Shown here: in pieces, positions 14,584-21,851 of the stretch
How the letters are laid out: the number at the start of each line of letters is the position of its first letter
How positions within the stretch are numbered: position 1 is the stretch's first letter
NCBI GenBank assembly: GCA_016209525.1
Contig: JACQWK010000512.1
Span: 1-47,286, forward strand
DNA: 47,286 nt
Reading direction: 5' to 3'
From: Verrucomicrobiota bacterium
Lineage (GTDB): Bacteria; Verrucomicrobiota; Verrucomicrobiia; Limisphaerales; SIBE01
Position numbers and translations under genes: made by a program
The notes under the pieces: generated by a model
Databases searched by the model: none
The model's input: only the letters and a program-made list of their open reading frames with translations
What the model was told of the DNA's origin: nothing

Positions 14584-14850
14584 ATGGCATTTCCAACCTC
14601 AGTCAACAGTCAAATCACCGACGCCGTAACTCAATCGAACGTCAAAGTCCTTGGCGACGCACCAGCCGTGGCCATGGGAAATCTCTTTCAAGCCACGGCG
14701 CAGGCGCTGGCCAACGCGGCCCACAACGCCACGACCAGCCAGCAACAAACCAACATCACGGCCCAGGCGGCCACGACGCAAGGCGTCGCCTTGCTCTATT
14801 CTCTGGACACCGCCTCAACGGGTATTGCGACCAAGAAGATACTGTCCTAG
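14584..14850 (+). CDS. rebB: RebB family R-body protein, paralog 4
   Basis: An 88-residue RebB protein, closest to paralog 2 (DAPAVAMGNLFQATAQALAN, TSQQQTNITAQAATTQGVAL). It starts MAFPTSVNSQITDAV and ends STGIATKKILS. An AAAGGA motif about nine bases before the ATG is the clearest ribosome binding site in the array, so this subunit may be made in larger amounts. It lies 107 bases after paralog 3 and 49 bases before paralog 5. It carries the usual helical core rich in A, Q, N and T, with no membrane segment. The predicted role is an R-body ribbon subunit. Confidence 0.93.
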   Translation: MAFPTSVNSQITDAVTQSNVKVLGDAPAVAMGNLFQATAQALANAAHNATTSQQQTNITAQAATTQGVALLYSLDTASTGIATKKILS

Positions 14851-14899
14851 GTCGTCGATCGAAACGCGATAAACACAGGCAATCACGGCAACAGATCCC

Positions 14900-15169
14900 A
14901 TGGCATTCCCAACCGCCGTCAACAGTCAGATCACGGATTCGGTCACCCAGTCGAACGTCCAGGTTCTGGGCAGTTCGCCTGCGGTGGCCGTGGCCAACCT
15001 GTACCAAGCCACGGCTCAAGCGCTGGCCAACGCAGCGCACAACGCGACGATGGCTCAGCAGCAATCGAACATCATTGCGCAGGCTGCCACGAACGCTGGC
15101 GTCGCGTTGCTCTATTCGCTGGACACAGCGAGTACCGGCAAATCCACGGCGAAAATCCTTGGTCCCTGA
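14900..15169 (+). CDS. rebB: RebB family R-body protein, paralog 5
   Basis: An 89-residue RebB protein with MAFPTAVNSQITDSVTQSNV, then QVLGSSPAVAVANLYQATAQ, ALANAAHNATMAQQQSNIIA and the tail DTASTGKSTAKILGP. It shares the K-to-Q change after SNV (SNVQVL) with paralog 6, so 5 and 6 form a sub-pair separate from 1, 2 and 4 (SNVKVL). The invariant helix QATAQALANAAHNAT is complete. Spacing is 58 bases to paralog 6. The predicted role is an R-body subunit. Confidence 0.92.
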   Translation: MAFPTAVNSQITDSVTQSNVQVLGSSPAVAVANLYQATAQALANAAHNATMAQQQSNIIAQAATNAGVALLYSLDTASTGKSTAKILGP

Positions 15170-15227
15170 GTGAAGTGAGACTGTGGCAATGCCGGCTTTC
15201 GCCAATCCTCAACAAGAACCATAAATT

Positions 15228-15497
15228 ATGGCCTACCCAACATCAGTCAACAGTCAGATCACGGATTCCGTCACCCAGAGCAACGTCCAAGTCCTTGCTT
15301 CGGCCTCGAGCGTTGCCACGGGCAATTTGATGCAGGCAACCGCCCAGGCCTTGGCCAATGCGGCCCACAACGCCACGACGTCGATTCAACAAACGAACGT
15401 GACCGCTCAAGCCGCGACCGCGATGGGAGTCGCCACGCTGTACTCCATAGACACGGCATCCACCGGCGAGGCGACAAAGACCATCCTGTCGGCCTGA
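15228..15497 (+). CDS. rebB: RebB family R-body protein, paralog 6
   Basis: An 89-residue RebB protein starting MAYPTSVNSQITDSVTQSNV, then QVLASASSVATGNLMQATAQ, ALANAAHNATTSIQQTNVTA and LYSIDTASTGEATKTILSA. It replaces GDAPAV with SASSV, altering the hinge between the first and second helices. It is the last of the full-length paralogs; a shorter RebB-like protein follows 93 bases downstream. The set of six allows mixed polymers in which subunit ratio could set ribbon length or trigger, but this is speculation. The family call is secure. Confidence 0.92.
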   Translation: MAYPTSVNSQITDSVTQSNVQVLASASSVATGNLMQATAQALANAAHNATTSIQQTNVTAQAATAMGVATLYSIDTASTGEATKTILSA

Positions 15498-15590
15498 TCG
15501 TGCCCAGGTCTGGCGAGCTTGCGACACATCGCGCGCGGCGAGTTGAAGAACCGTTAATCCGCGCCGCAACAGGAACCCAGGCTTAGGCCG

Positions 15591-15812
15591 ATGCCAGCCA
15601 CATCCAATGGCGCCGATTTGTCCCAAAGCCGTGAGGTGTTGGAGCAGGCGCCGGCGGCGGCGCTGGCCATGGCTGAGGCGGCAATGGCGGATACCATCGG
15701 CTTGGTTATGCACAACGCGGTTACGGCGCAAAGGAACATGCAGACACTGGCCAACGCGGCCGTCGCCGTTACGTGCGCTCTAATCATCGCCAAAGGCGCC
15801 GCTGGGAAATAG
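15591..15812 (+). CDS. Short RebB-like protein
   Basis: A 73-residue helical protein. Residues ~25-65, AMAEAAMADTIGLVMHNAVT and AQRNMQTLANAAVAVTCALI, align by eye with the RebB core helix (ATAQALANAAHNATTSQQQT). They match even better the N-terminal domain of the protein at 17851, which shares the pattern M-H-N-A-V-x-A-Q-R-x-M-Q-x-L-x-x-A-A-V-x-x-T-C-A. It lacks the MAFPT start and the STG tail of true RebB. It is probably an accessory or capping subunit of the R-body. The distant RebB relationship is my reading and should be treated as likely rather than proven. Confidence 0.7.
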   Translation: MPATSNGADLSQSREVLEQAPAAALAMAEAAMADTIGLVMHNAVTAQRNMQTLANAAVAVTCALIIAKGAAGK

Positions 15813-15919
15813 GCGCAGAACCATCAAGGCGAGCCGGGGCTTGGCACGGTTCCATGGTGTGGCCGCATCGCGGAACGGATCGCTGAGTCTGGAGACTCGA
15901 AGCAAAACTACGAAGAACT

Positions 15920-16264
15920 ATGGCACAAGACCTAACAACGGCGCAGGCGGGAGGGAGTTCTGGCTCTGACCTTTTCAAGTCAGCGCAACAGACCGGTGGC
16001 GGTCGTGCGTTTCAATCCATCGCTCAATCCATCGCGATCTCCATCCAAGACGCGGTGGATAATCTGAGGAACGTCGAAACCATCAGCACCACGGCGACCG
16101 GTGTGGCGATGGCTCAACTCTTGGCCACGAAGGACGAGAAATACGTGATGGTGATCCAACAGGCCCAGACGATCATGACGAACGCGATCAACAATTACAA
16201 AGCTGTGGGAGACGCGGCTGGGTCGGTGCTGGGTCAATTCACCTCCAAGATGGGAGGCGCGTGA
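15920..16264 (+). CDS. R-body-associated helical protein
   Basis: A 114-residue protein. After a Gly/Ser-rich start (TTAQAGGSSGSDLFKSAQQT) it has a helical stretch RAFQSIAQSIAISIQDAVDN followed by LRNVETISTTATGVAMAQLL, with the same spacing of A, Q, N and T as the RebB core. A second amphipathic helix pair follows (KYVMVIQQAQTIMTNAINNYKAVGDAAGSVLGQF). It is longer than RebB and could correspond in role to the larger Caedibacter Reb proteins, but direct homology is not certain. No signal peptide is present. It sits 29 bases before the DUF4157 gene. Confidence 0.65.
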   Translation: MAQDLTTAQAGGSSGSDLFKSAQQTGGGRAFQSIAQSIAISIQDAVDNLRNVETISTTATGVAMAQLLATKDEKYVMVIQQAQTIMTNAINNYKAVGDAAGSVLGQFTSKMGGA

Positions 16265-16293
16265 GTTGAACGCGATGCGCGCGGCTCGAGGAC

Positions 16294-17829
16294 GTGCCAG
16301 ATGCTTCTCATAAATGCTCGATCAGGATTATGGATTGCGATTCACAGGCGTCGGTGGCACGGAGGGTCGCGGACGGGCGGCGCCTCGCGGACCGCTTGAG
16401 GCGACCTTTGGAGCGATGCTTCGGGACGGACTTTGCCGGAGTGCGCGTGCACGTTGGTCGTGAAACGGAAGCGCTGGGAGCACTGGCGTTCGCCTATGGC
16501 GAGGATGTCTTTGTTGCGCCTCCGGTCTGGTTGGGTTGTCCACGCCAGCGGCTCAGAGTCCTGGCGCATGAATTCGCCCACGTCGTCCAACAACGTCAGG
16601 GCCGCACCGGTGGGCAGAAGTCACATAGCGGCTTCCTTGTGGTGTGGGATCCCGCGTTGGAAGCCGAAGCCGAGAGAGCGTCGGAGACGGTATTGCTTGG
16701 CCGTCGTGTTTGTTGGAGTCAAAATGTCCTGCCGCCGCGCCGTTTCTCTCCCGTGATCCAGCCGCTGGTTTCGGTGAATGGTGAACTCGTCAAGTTCAGC
16801 CTGGCGACCGACGAATTGCAGCGGCAAGTGGTGGCGACCAATCTTTCTCAAAAGTTCGTCCGAACCCTCAATTACATCGCGGGCAGCCTCACCTGGCTCG
16901 ACTGGGCGGTCAATCAAACCTCCAGAGCCTTTGCCGTTGCCGATGAATTGACACTCGTTCAGCAGATGCTTGAAGGCCTGCATAACGTTTCACTCTTGCG
17001 AATGCCCTCCGTACCGTTGGTCCTCCATCCCGCCAAGCTCTGGGACATGTCCGCGAACGACTTTCTCGCGTTGACGGATGACTCCATGCCGCTGTCGAGC
17101 GATGCCTTGGTGAAACTGCTGGCTGGATACGGCTTGCGAGATCAAAACGCTCTTGATGAGGCGACGCAATATTTCCGGAACCTTGTGGATAACAAGCCGG
17201 CGCTCTGGGCCAGCCTCACTCTCGACGCCCAGACTGCCCTCGACACGGCCTTCTTGCGAATCAGTCCGGACCCTGCCCTCAAGGGGCAAATTGGGAACAT
17301 GATGAGCTTCGCCGCGCTAAAAGCCGCCGACGCGCGGGAATTCGCGGATTGCTGCTGGTTTTATCTGACGCTGTGGGAGAACCGAGGCAAGCCGCCGGTC
17401 GGTCCTGCTAGTCCAGCTCTGCCAAACAACATCAGTGCCCTCTGGGATGGAATCCATCGGCTCGCGGTCCGATATCTCGATTCGCCGTCCTTCGGACCGG
17501 GATGGCGTGGCCGCGAAATCCGAGCTCTGCTCCGCGACTGGATCGAAATGGGAGGGGGCGTCGGTTTCCAGACGGCGTCCTCGGCAGCCTTCAATATCGC
17601 CAGATACTCCACGTGGCTAAAGGGCTCAGCCAAACAACCGGACACGGAAGAAGCGGTCACGCAGTACGTCAATCAGGCGCGAGCTCTGATCTACTCGGCC
17701 AGCCCAGTGGCGAACGGCCTCACCCAGGATGGGCTGCTGAGGCGTTTCACATTTCAAAAAGGCGGCCAGAGCGCCGTGCTTGCTGTGGACTCCCTCGGCA
17801 CTGCCACGCTGGAAACCTTCGTTGCATGA
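16294..17829 (+). CDS. DUF4157 (eCIS core-type) protein with HExxH motif
   Basis: A 511-residue protein (GTG 16294; an ATG at 16330 is an alternative). Residues ~34-105 match DUF4157: LRRPLERCFGTDFAGVRVHV, ALGALAFAYGEDVFVAPPVW, then RLRVLAHEFAHVVQQRQG with the zinc-protease-type H92-E-F-A-H96. DUF4157 is typical of proteins linked to extracellular contractile injection systems, often at the N-terminus of cargo toxins. It also occurs in other secreted proteins. The remaining ~400 residues are helical with no recognised family and could carry the effector or a binding function. No signal peptide is present, so delivery would depend on lysis or ribbon extrusion. It lies 29 bases after the R-body accessory gene and 21 bases before the RebB/cadherin-like fusion. 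Confidence 0.85.
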   Translation: MPDASHKCSIRIMDCDSQASVARRVADGRRLADRLRRPLERCFGTDFAGVRVHVGRETEALGALAFAYGEDVFVAPPVWLGCPRQRLRVLAHEFAHVVQQRQGRTGGQKSHSGFLVVWDPALEAEAERASETVLLGRRVCWSQNVLPPRRFSPVIQPLVSVNGELVKFSLATDELQRQVVATNLSQKFVRTLNYIAGSLTWLDWAVNQTSRAFAVADELTLVQQMLEGLHNVSLLRMPSVPLVLHPAKLWDMSANDFLALTDDSMPLSSDALVKLLAGYGLRDQNALDEATQYFRNLVDNKPALWASLTLDAQTALDTAFLRISPDPALKGQIGNMMSFAALKAADAREFADCCWFYLTLWENRGKPPVGPASPALPNNISALWDGIHRLAVRYLDSPSFGPGWRGREIRALLRDWIEMGGGVGFQTASSAAFNIARYSTWLKGSAKQPDTEEAVTQYVNQARALIYSASPVANGLTQDGLLRRFTFQKGGQSAVLAVDSLGTATLETFVA

Positions 17830-17850
17830 AAACCCAAAACTCCAATCCTT

Positions 17851-18588
17851 ATGGAACCTCAAACCGTCGCAGATGAAGCACAGTCCGGCAGCCGGATGAA
17901 TGACGATGCCGTCAATCACCAAATCCTCGATGCCATCCGCCAGGCGGCGCTGAAGCTGGTCAATGATAGCGGTGCGCAATCGCTGGCCATGATCCATGCC
18001 GTCGCCACCGAAACCACGGGCATGCTCATGCACAACGCTGTCGGAGCTCAGCGCCAGATGCAGATGCTCGGTGCCGCGGCTGTCACAGCCACGTGCGCCA
18101 AGCTTCTGGGATTGCGATACGCCTCCCCTACGCCGCCGCCCTCTCCCCCGCCGCCGCCGCCCTTGAAACCCGAAGAACTCATCAATCCCTTTCAGTCCGG
18201 AACACGTCTGCCCACCATTCCCCTCATGTTTCCGACACCCCTCCCGAGCGGCACCCCGAGTCAGCCGAGCGCCGACCTCCAGGGATTGAGCATCGTGCCT
18301 GAGATCGGACTGAGTCCTTCATTCAGTGCGTCCGTTACGGACTACTCGGCAGCAGTGCCGAACAGCACCGCGACCATCACGCTCACTCCAATTGCCGCGG
18401 AATCTTCATCCGCGATCCAAGTGGGAGTGAACGGCGGCCCGTTTGCTGACGTTAATTCCGGTTCGGCTACGAGTCCATTGCCCCTCAATGCCAGCCCAAG
18501 CCCGAATATCATCAAATTGGTTGTTACCACTTCCGATCAAAGAGCGACGAAGACCTACACCCTCGCCATCACGCGCGCTGCCTCCTGA
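17851..18588 (+). CDS. RebB-like domain fused to Pro-rich linker and cadherin-like beta-sandwich
   Basis: A 245-residue three-part protein. Residues ~20-88 are a RebB-like helical segment sharing the M-H-N-A-V-G-A-Q-R-Q-M-Q-M-L pattern with the short protein at 15591. Residues ~92-140 are a linker with a poly-proline run (TPPPSPPPPPPLKP) and more Pro/Ser. Residues ~142-243 match a cadherin-like beta-sandwich: ADLQGLSIVPEIGLSPSFSA, VTDYSAAVPNSTATITLTPI and ending VVTTSDQRATKTYTLAITRA. Such sandwiches usually occur in extracellular proteins and bind polysaccharide or protein. The layout suggests a subunit that joins the R-body ribbon through its helix and displays a binding domain on the outside, such as a tip or adhesin. 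The partner and ligand are unknown. Confidence 0.82.
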   Translation: MEPQTVADEAQSGSRMNDDAVNHQILDAIRQAALKLVNDSGAQSLAMIHAVATETTGMLMHNAVGAQRQMQMLGAAAVTATCAKLLGLRYASPTPPPSPPPPPPLKPEELINPFQSGTRLPTIPLMFPTPLPSGTPSQPSADLQGLSIVPEIGLSPSFSASVTDYSAAVPNSTATITLTPIAAESSSAIQVGVNGGPFADVNSGSATSPLPLNASPSPNIIKLVVTTSDQRATKTYTLAITRAAS

Positions 18589-18627
18589 TCAAGCGCGAGG
18601 GCCCAAACCTGACGAACCCAAGCCCGC

Positions 18628-18966
18628 ATGAATATCGCAAACATCACTTCCGCAGAAATCGGAGCCGTTCAAGACTCCGCCTTGGCTGCAATCCAGGAAG
18701 CCGGGACCATCGGTGATGCCACCGCCAAAGCCGTCTCTCAGCAGGCCGCCAATATCCAGCAGCAAGTTGCTCAAGAAGCCGCCGCCGTTCAACAACAGGT
18801 CGCCGACCAAACTCTGGCGATCACTGCGGCCATTGCCGCGGCCGAACAAGCTGCCCGGCAGGCCGCCGCGGCAGCCGAGTCGGCCATTGCCTCCGCAGTG
18901 GCGACTGCGAGCGCCCAAGCCGATCAGGCTATCGCCTCCGCGGCGCGATCCGGCCGCCTCCAATGA
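18628..18966 (+). CDS. Ala/Gln-rich coiled-coil protein
   Basis: A 112-residue protein, nearly all helix-forming: ALAAIQEAGTIGDATAKAVS, QQAANIQQQVAQEAAAVQQQ and AEQAARQAAAAAESAIASAV. The heptad-like alternation of A, Q, V and I and the lack of Pro and Gly over ~90 residues indicate a long coiled coil or apolipoprotein-like helix. It resembles the composition of RebB proteins but not their motifs. It may be a scaffold, length-setting or chaperone protein of the island. Low-complexity composition makes homology claims unsafe. It starts 39 bases after the preceding gene. Confidence 0.6.
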   Translation: MNIANITSAEIGAVQDSALAAIQEAGTIGDATAKAVSQQAANIQQQVAQEAAAVQQQVADQTLAITAAIAAAEQAARQAAAAAESAIASAVATASAQADQAIASAARSGRLQ

Positions 18967-19083
18967 GACTGCGACCCGGAAATTTTACACCGCCGGAGAG
19001 GCCGGCGAAATAGACTTCGCCCGCGCCAGCGAGCGACAGCATGAACAAAATCGAATCCACACAAAAACAGAGAAAGGAAATGT

Positions 19084-19428
19084 ATGGCCAAAGAGAAAAC
19101 ACCAACGACCGTAGTGTATCAGCCCGTCGCCAGAGCCGTGGACGATACGGCTCTTCAAACAATGGATTTCGCATCCCAAGCGCAGGCGGAACGGCTGGCC
19201 GAGAATACGGTGGCGTGGATGGACGACTCAATGCAGTCCTTTGCGATCGCGAACAATCCCTTCAACAAGAACATGCGGTGGTCGGAGAGCCGGGTCTATA
19301 CCGGAGAACTCGCCTCGTACGACGCAGACTTCCATATGAGGTCTCCTGCCAACCTGCCGCCGGGTTCGCCGGACGCCTCCGCCGATGACAAGGTCGGTTC
19401 GGTCGGAACTTCAACATCGCCCGCCTGA
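19084..19428 (+). CDS. Small conserved-looking protein of unknown function in the reb island
   Basis: A 114-residue protein with a strong ribosome binding site (AAAGGAAAT just before ATG 19084). Landmarks are TTVVYQPVARAVDDTALQTM, DFASQAQAERLAENTVAWMD and SFAIANNPFNKNMRWSESRV, with a Gly/Pro/Ser-rich tail. No signal peptide, membrane segment or known motif is seen. The first half is helical and amphipathic; the tail is probably disordered. It lies 46 bases before the HNH gene and may be an adaptor or partner for it. A role as immunity protein cannot be excluded but has no direct support. Confidence 0.6.
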   Translation: MAKEKTPTTVVYQPVARAVDDTALQTMDFASQAQAERLAENTVAWMDDSMQSFAIANNPFNKNMRWSESRVYTGELASYDADFHMRSPANLPPGSPDASADDKVGSVGTSTSPA

Positions 19429-19474
19429 TCCATTCGCTAAATTTCCGCAAAACCGGAATTGGAGTCACAAGCCT

Positions 19475-20971
19475 ATGATGAGGATCCCATTCCAGCAACC
19501 TCAGATCGATCCCAGCCAAACGGCCAAGTGCAAGAAGCTGGTCCAAGACATGGGTCAACTGGTGCAGGAATTGACGCGGTGGGGGCAGCAACCTGGCAAC
19601 ACGTTCAAGATGCTGACTCCGGCCAATCGCGCTGAGCTGGTCAACGGCGGGTTTGAAAAGCGGCTCGTCGCCAATTTGGCCTTCTTCACCGAGCGCATCC
19701 GCGTTCAGGAGGGCGACGGCTTTGTGGAGAAGGACGCGTTGATGATCGGCTTTACGGCCGACGCCTTCGATTCAAAGCTCTACGCGAGCGACCCGGTCAA
19801 ACGCGCTCTCATCCAGTCCCATCAGGGTCGATGCGCGTATTGCGAATCCCTCATCCATCATACTGCCTACGGGGACGTCGAGCATTTCCGGCCCAAGGCG
19901 GGTTACACCGTGCCGCCGTCGCCGGTGGTGTTTCGGCCCGGCTACTTCGCCTTGGCGTATGAGCCGGGTAACCTTTTCTATTCGTGTCAACTCTGCAACG
20001 AAGCCGCCAAAGGCAACGACTTCCCGGTGATCGGCGAGCGTTATCCGAAGGTGACCGTGGACTCCGAGCTGCCGGTTCTCGTCAATCCTTATACGGAGGA
20101 TCCGCGCAATTTCATCCGCTTCAATCCGTTGAACGCGCGGGCTTATCCCTATGACCTCGTGCAAGCTTTCTACACGGCGACGCGGGGTTGGGGAACGACC
20201 CAGACCGAAGCTACGCTGTGGCTGGACCCCGCCAAGATTCCGGGGCAAACGAACGCTCAAGGCGCCTCAATCTCCGATCCGGGAGTGGACGAGGAGTTCC
20301 AGTCCTGGATGCCCACGGTCGGGCACAACCCGTTTTTGCAGCGAGGTCAGCGCACCATCTCGATGCTTGAACTCAATCGCCCCGCGCTCATCCGCGCGCG
20401 CGCGAGCCAGTTGCTCAAACTCCGCGGCCTGGTGGGCTTGAGCTCCGCCGCCGGCCCGGACCAGTTAGCTGCGCAGCAACTCATCCAAACGCTTCTCGGA
20501 GGCAATCCCGCGGGCGCGCTCCTTGCCCCGGAGTACATCTCGGCTTCGATTGATGCTTTGCAGACCTGGAACGTCCGGGGCGCGGGCAACGTTTCGTGGA
20601 CGGACCTGTACTCCAAGATTCTGTCCGCATTTGTGCCCGAGGCGGACTTGGTGGAGCCGCCGCCCTATAACGACGCCCTGATGCACATCGTCCTTGCCAG
20701 CGAGGCGGGCCGCGCCGGCCAGCGCCGCATCGTTTATCTCTCGGATAACGATAAGGTGTACGGCAATGCCTCCGGAGAGCCCGGAGTATTTCTGGCCATC
20801 GACTGGGAAAAGGAACTCGAGAATACAGTTCTGCTCATGCGTGCCGGACAGGTTGTGCGGAAAACAACATTGCGCCAGTTGATCGGCGGAGATGCCGGTC
20901 AGCTTTGGCGCACGTTTGCCACGTGCGACGTCTGGGCCATTGGCGATTACCAACCGCTGGCCAGCGGCTGA
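19475..20971 (+). CDS. HNH nuclease-like protein
   Basis: From ATG 19475 (GGAG ten bases upstream) the product is 498 residues. A treble-clef HNH core lies at residues ~118-182: GRCAYCESLIHH with C120/C123, VEHFRPK with E136/H137, then YSCQLCNEAAKGNDFPV with C171/C174, N175 and the K-G-N-x-F-P motif. This C-x-x-C...E-H-F-R-P-K...C-x-x-C-N...K-G layout is typical of HNH nucleases in defence and toxin contexts. The N-terminal ~110 and C-terminal ~300 residues are not recognised. In the reb island it is a plausible DNA-cutting effector. It has no secretion signal. A housekeeping nuclease is unlikely given its position. Confidence 0.85.
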   Translation: MMRIPFQQPQIDPSQTAKCKKLVQDMGQLVQELTRWGQQPGNTFKMLTPANRAELVNGGFEKRLVANLAFFTERIRVQEGDGFVEKDALMIGFTADAFDSKLYASDPVKRALIQSHQGRCAYCESLIHHTAYGDVEHFRPKAGYTVPPSPVVFRPGYFALAYEPGNLFYSCQLCNEAAKGNDFPVIGERYPKVTVDSELPVLVNPYTEDPRNFIRFNPLNARAYPYDLVQAFYTATRGWGTTQTEATLWLDPAKIPGQTNAQGASISDPGVDEEFQSWMPTVGHNPFLQRGQRTISMLELNRPALIRARASQLLKLRGLVGLSSAAGPDQLAAQQLIQTLLGGNPAGALLAPEYISASIDALQTWNVRGAGNVSWTDLYSKILSAFVPEADLVEPPPYNDALMHIVLASEAGRAGQRRIVYLSDNDKVYGNASGEPGVFLAIDWEKELENTVLLMRAGQVVRKTTLRQLIGGDAGQLWRTFATCDVWAIGDYQPLASG

Positions 20972-21117
20972 ACCACACAGCGCCGGCCGAGGAGGCTCCA
21001 TGCCGAATATCAATTACCAATGTCATTGGCGACTGGCCCGAGACGGGGCCACCGGAAACGACTCAAGCATCCGGCGGGAAACGAAAAAGAAACAACTGAT
21101 CGACGGAGATAAGTCGC

Positions 21118-21795
21118 ATGCCTATTGCCTACTATCAACTGGCGCCCGGCAACGCCGGTCAGCCGGGGTACGCGGTCGCTAAACAGTTGGCCTTCCAGTG
21201 CGCAGCCATGTTCGGTCCGGTGCGATTTACCGGGGCGGGGGTCGGTCCCAACTCCTGCTGCGCCGCCGTCGCCACCAACCCGAATCCCGGCGCAGGCTTC
21301 CCGGCCTCGAACCCGGTCACCGGTTTTCAGCTCAATGCTCAACCCACCTTTGGCGCGCCTGCGCTGCCGTATGCGGTTGCCTTCGGCAATTCACAATTGG
21401 CGGTGGGCGGTCTGGCCGTTGCCGTTGGCGGCCACGCCGAACGGGTGGCGCTTAACGCGGTCGCCGCCGTCGGCGGGGTCGGAGCACTCTATCCTCCGGT
21501 GGCAAACTCCGCAGTCCTCTTTGTCGAATTGACGCCCTGTTTGAATTGCCAGAATTGGCTCGCCGGCGTGGCCGACGGCGGTGCGGCAAATCCATTCAAT
21601 GGAATCATCAATGGAGCCGGTGCCACCACTCTGCACGTGTGGTGGCGTTGGGAATACCCCGCGCCCGGAGTGCTGCCGCTTGGCATGGGGGGGCTCGCTG
21701 CCCTGGGCGGCATTCCCGCCATGCGTGACTTTCATGACGCCCCCCCAGGCGTTCGCCTTGCCTGGCAATGGAATGACATCAATGCCAATTGGTGA
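21118..21795 (+). CDS. Deaminase-fold protein (putative toxin)
   Basis: A 225-residue protein with a GGAG site nine bases before ATG 21118. It carries the two zinc motifs of the cytidine-deaminase-like superfamily in correct order and spacing: GGHAERVALN (H106-A-E108) and VELTPCLNCQNW (P140-C141-x-x-C144). The text between them, AVLFVEL, is the expected strand before PCxxC. The N-terminal ~100 residues are rich in Gly, Ala, Pro and Asn and resemble a linker or delivery region. The C-terminal ~75 residues include WRWEYPAPG and DINANW. Bacterial toxin deaminases act on nucleic acids or nucleotides of target cells. The subfamily could not be decided. No immunity gene is evident next to it. Confidence 0.8.
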   Translation: MPIAYYQLAPGNAGQPGYAVAKQLAFQCAAMFGPVRFTGAGVGPNSCCAAVATNPNPGAGFPASNPVTGFQLNAQPTFGAPALPYAVAFGNSQLAVGGLAVAVGGHAERVALNAVAAVGGVGALYPPVANSAVLFVELTPCLNCQNWLAGVADGGAANPFNGIINGAGATTLHVWWRWEYPAPGVLPLGMGGLAALGGIPAMRDFHDAPPGVRLAWQWNDINANW

Positions 21796-21851
21796 GTCGC
21801 CCGAGGACTCAGGCACGAACACCGAATCAAAACCATTCCAAGTCACAAGCT

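Noticed and set aside
13521-15497. CRISPR-like array suspected from the regular spacing of repeats
   Set aside because: The repeats are whole ~270-base genes with conserved protein sequence, not short direct repeats with spacers.
15243-15731. Minus-strand 162-codon frame opposite rebB copy 6
   Set aside because: It is a mirror of the RebB coding strand with no recognisable domain.
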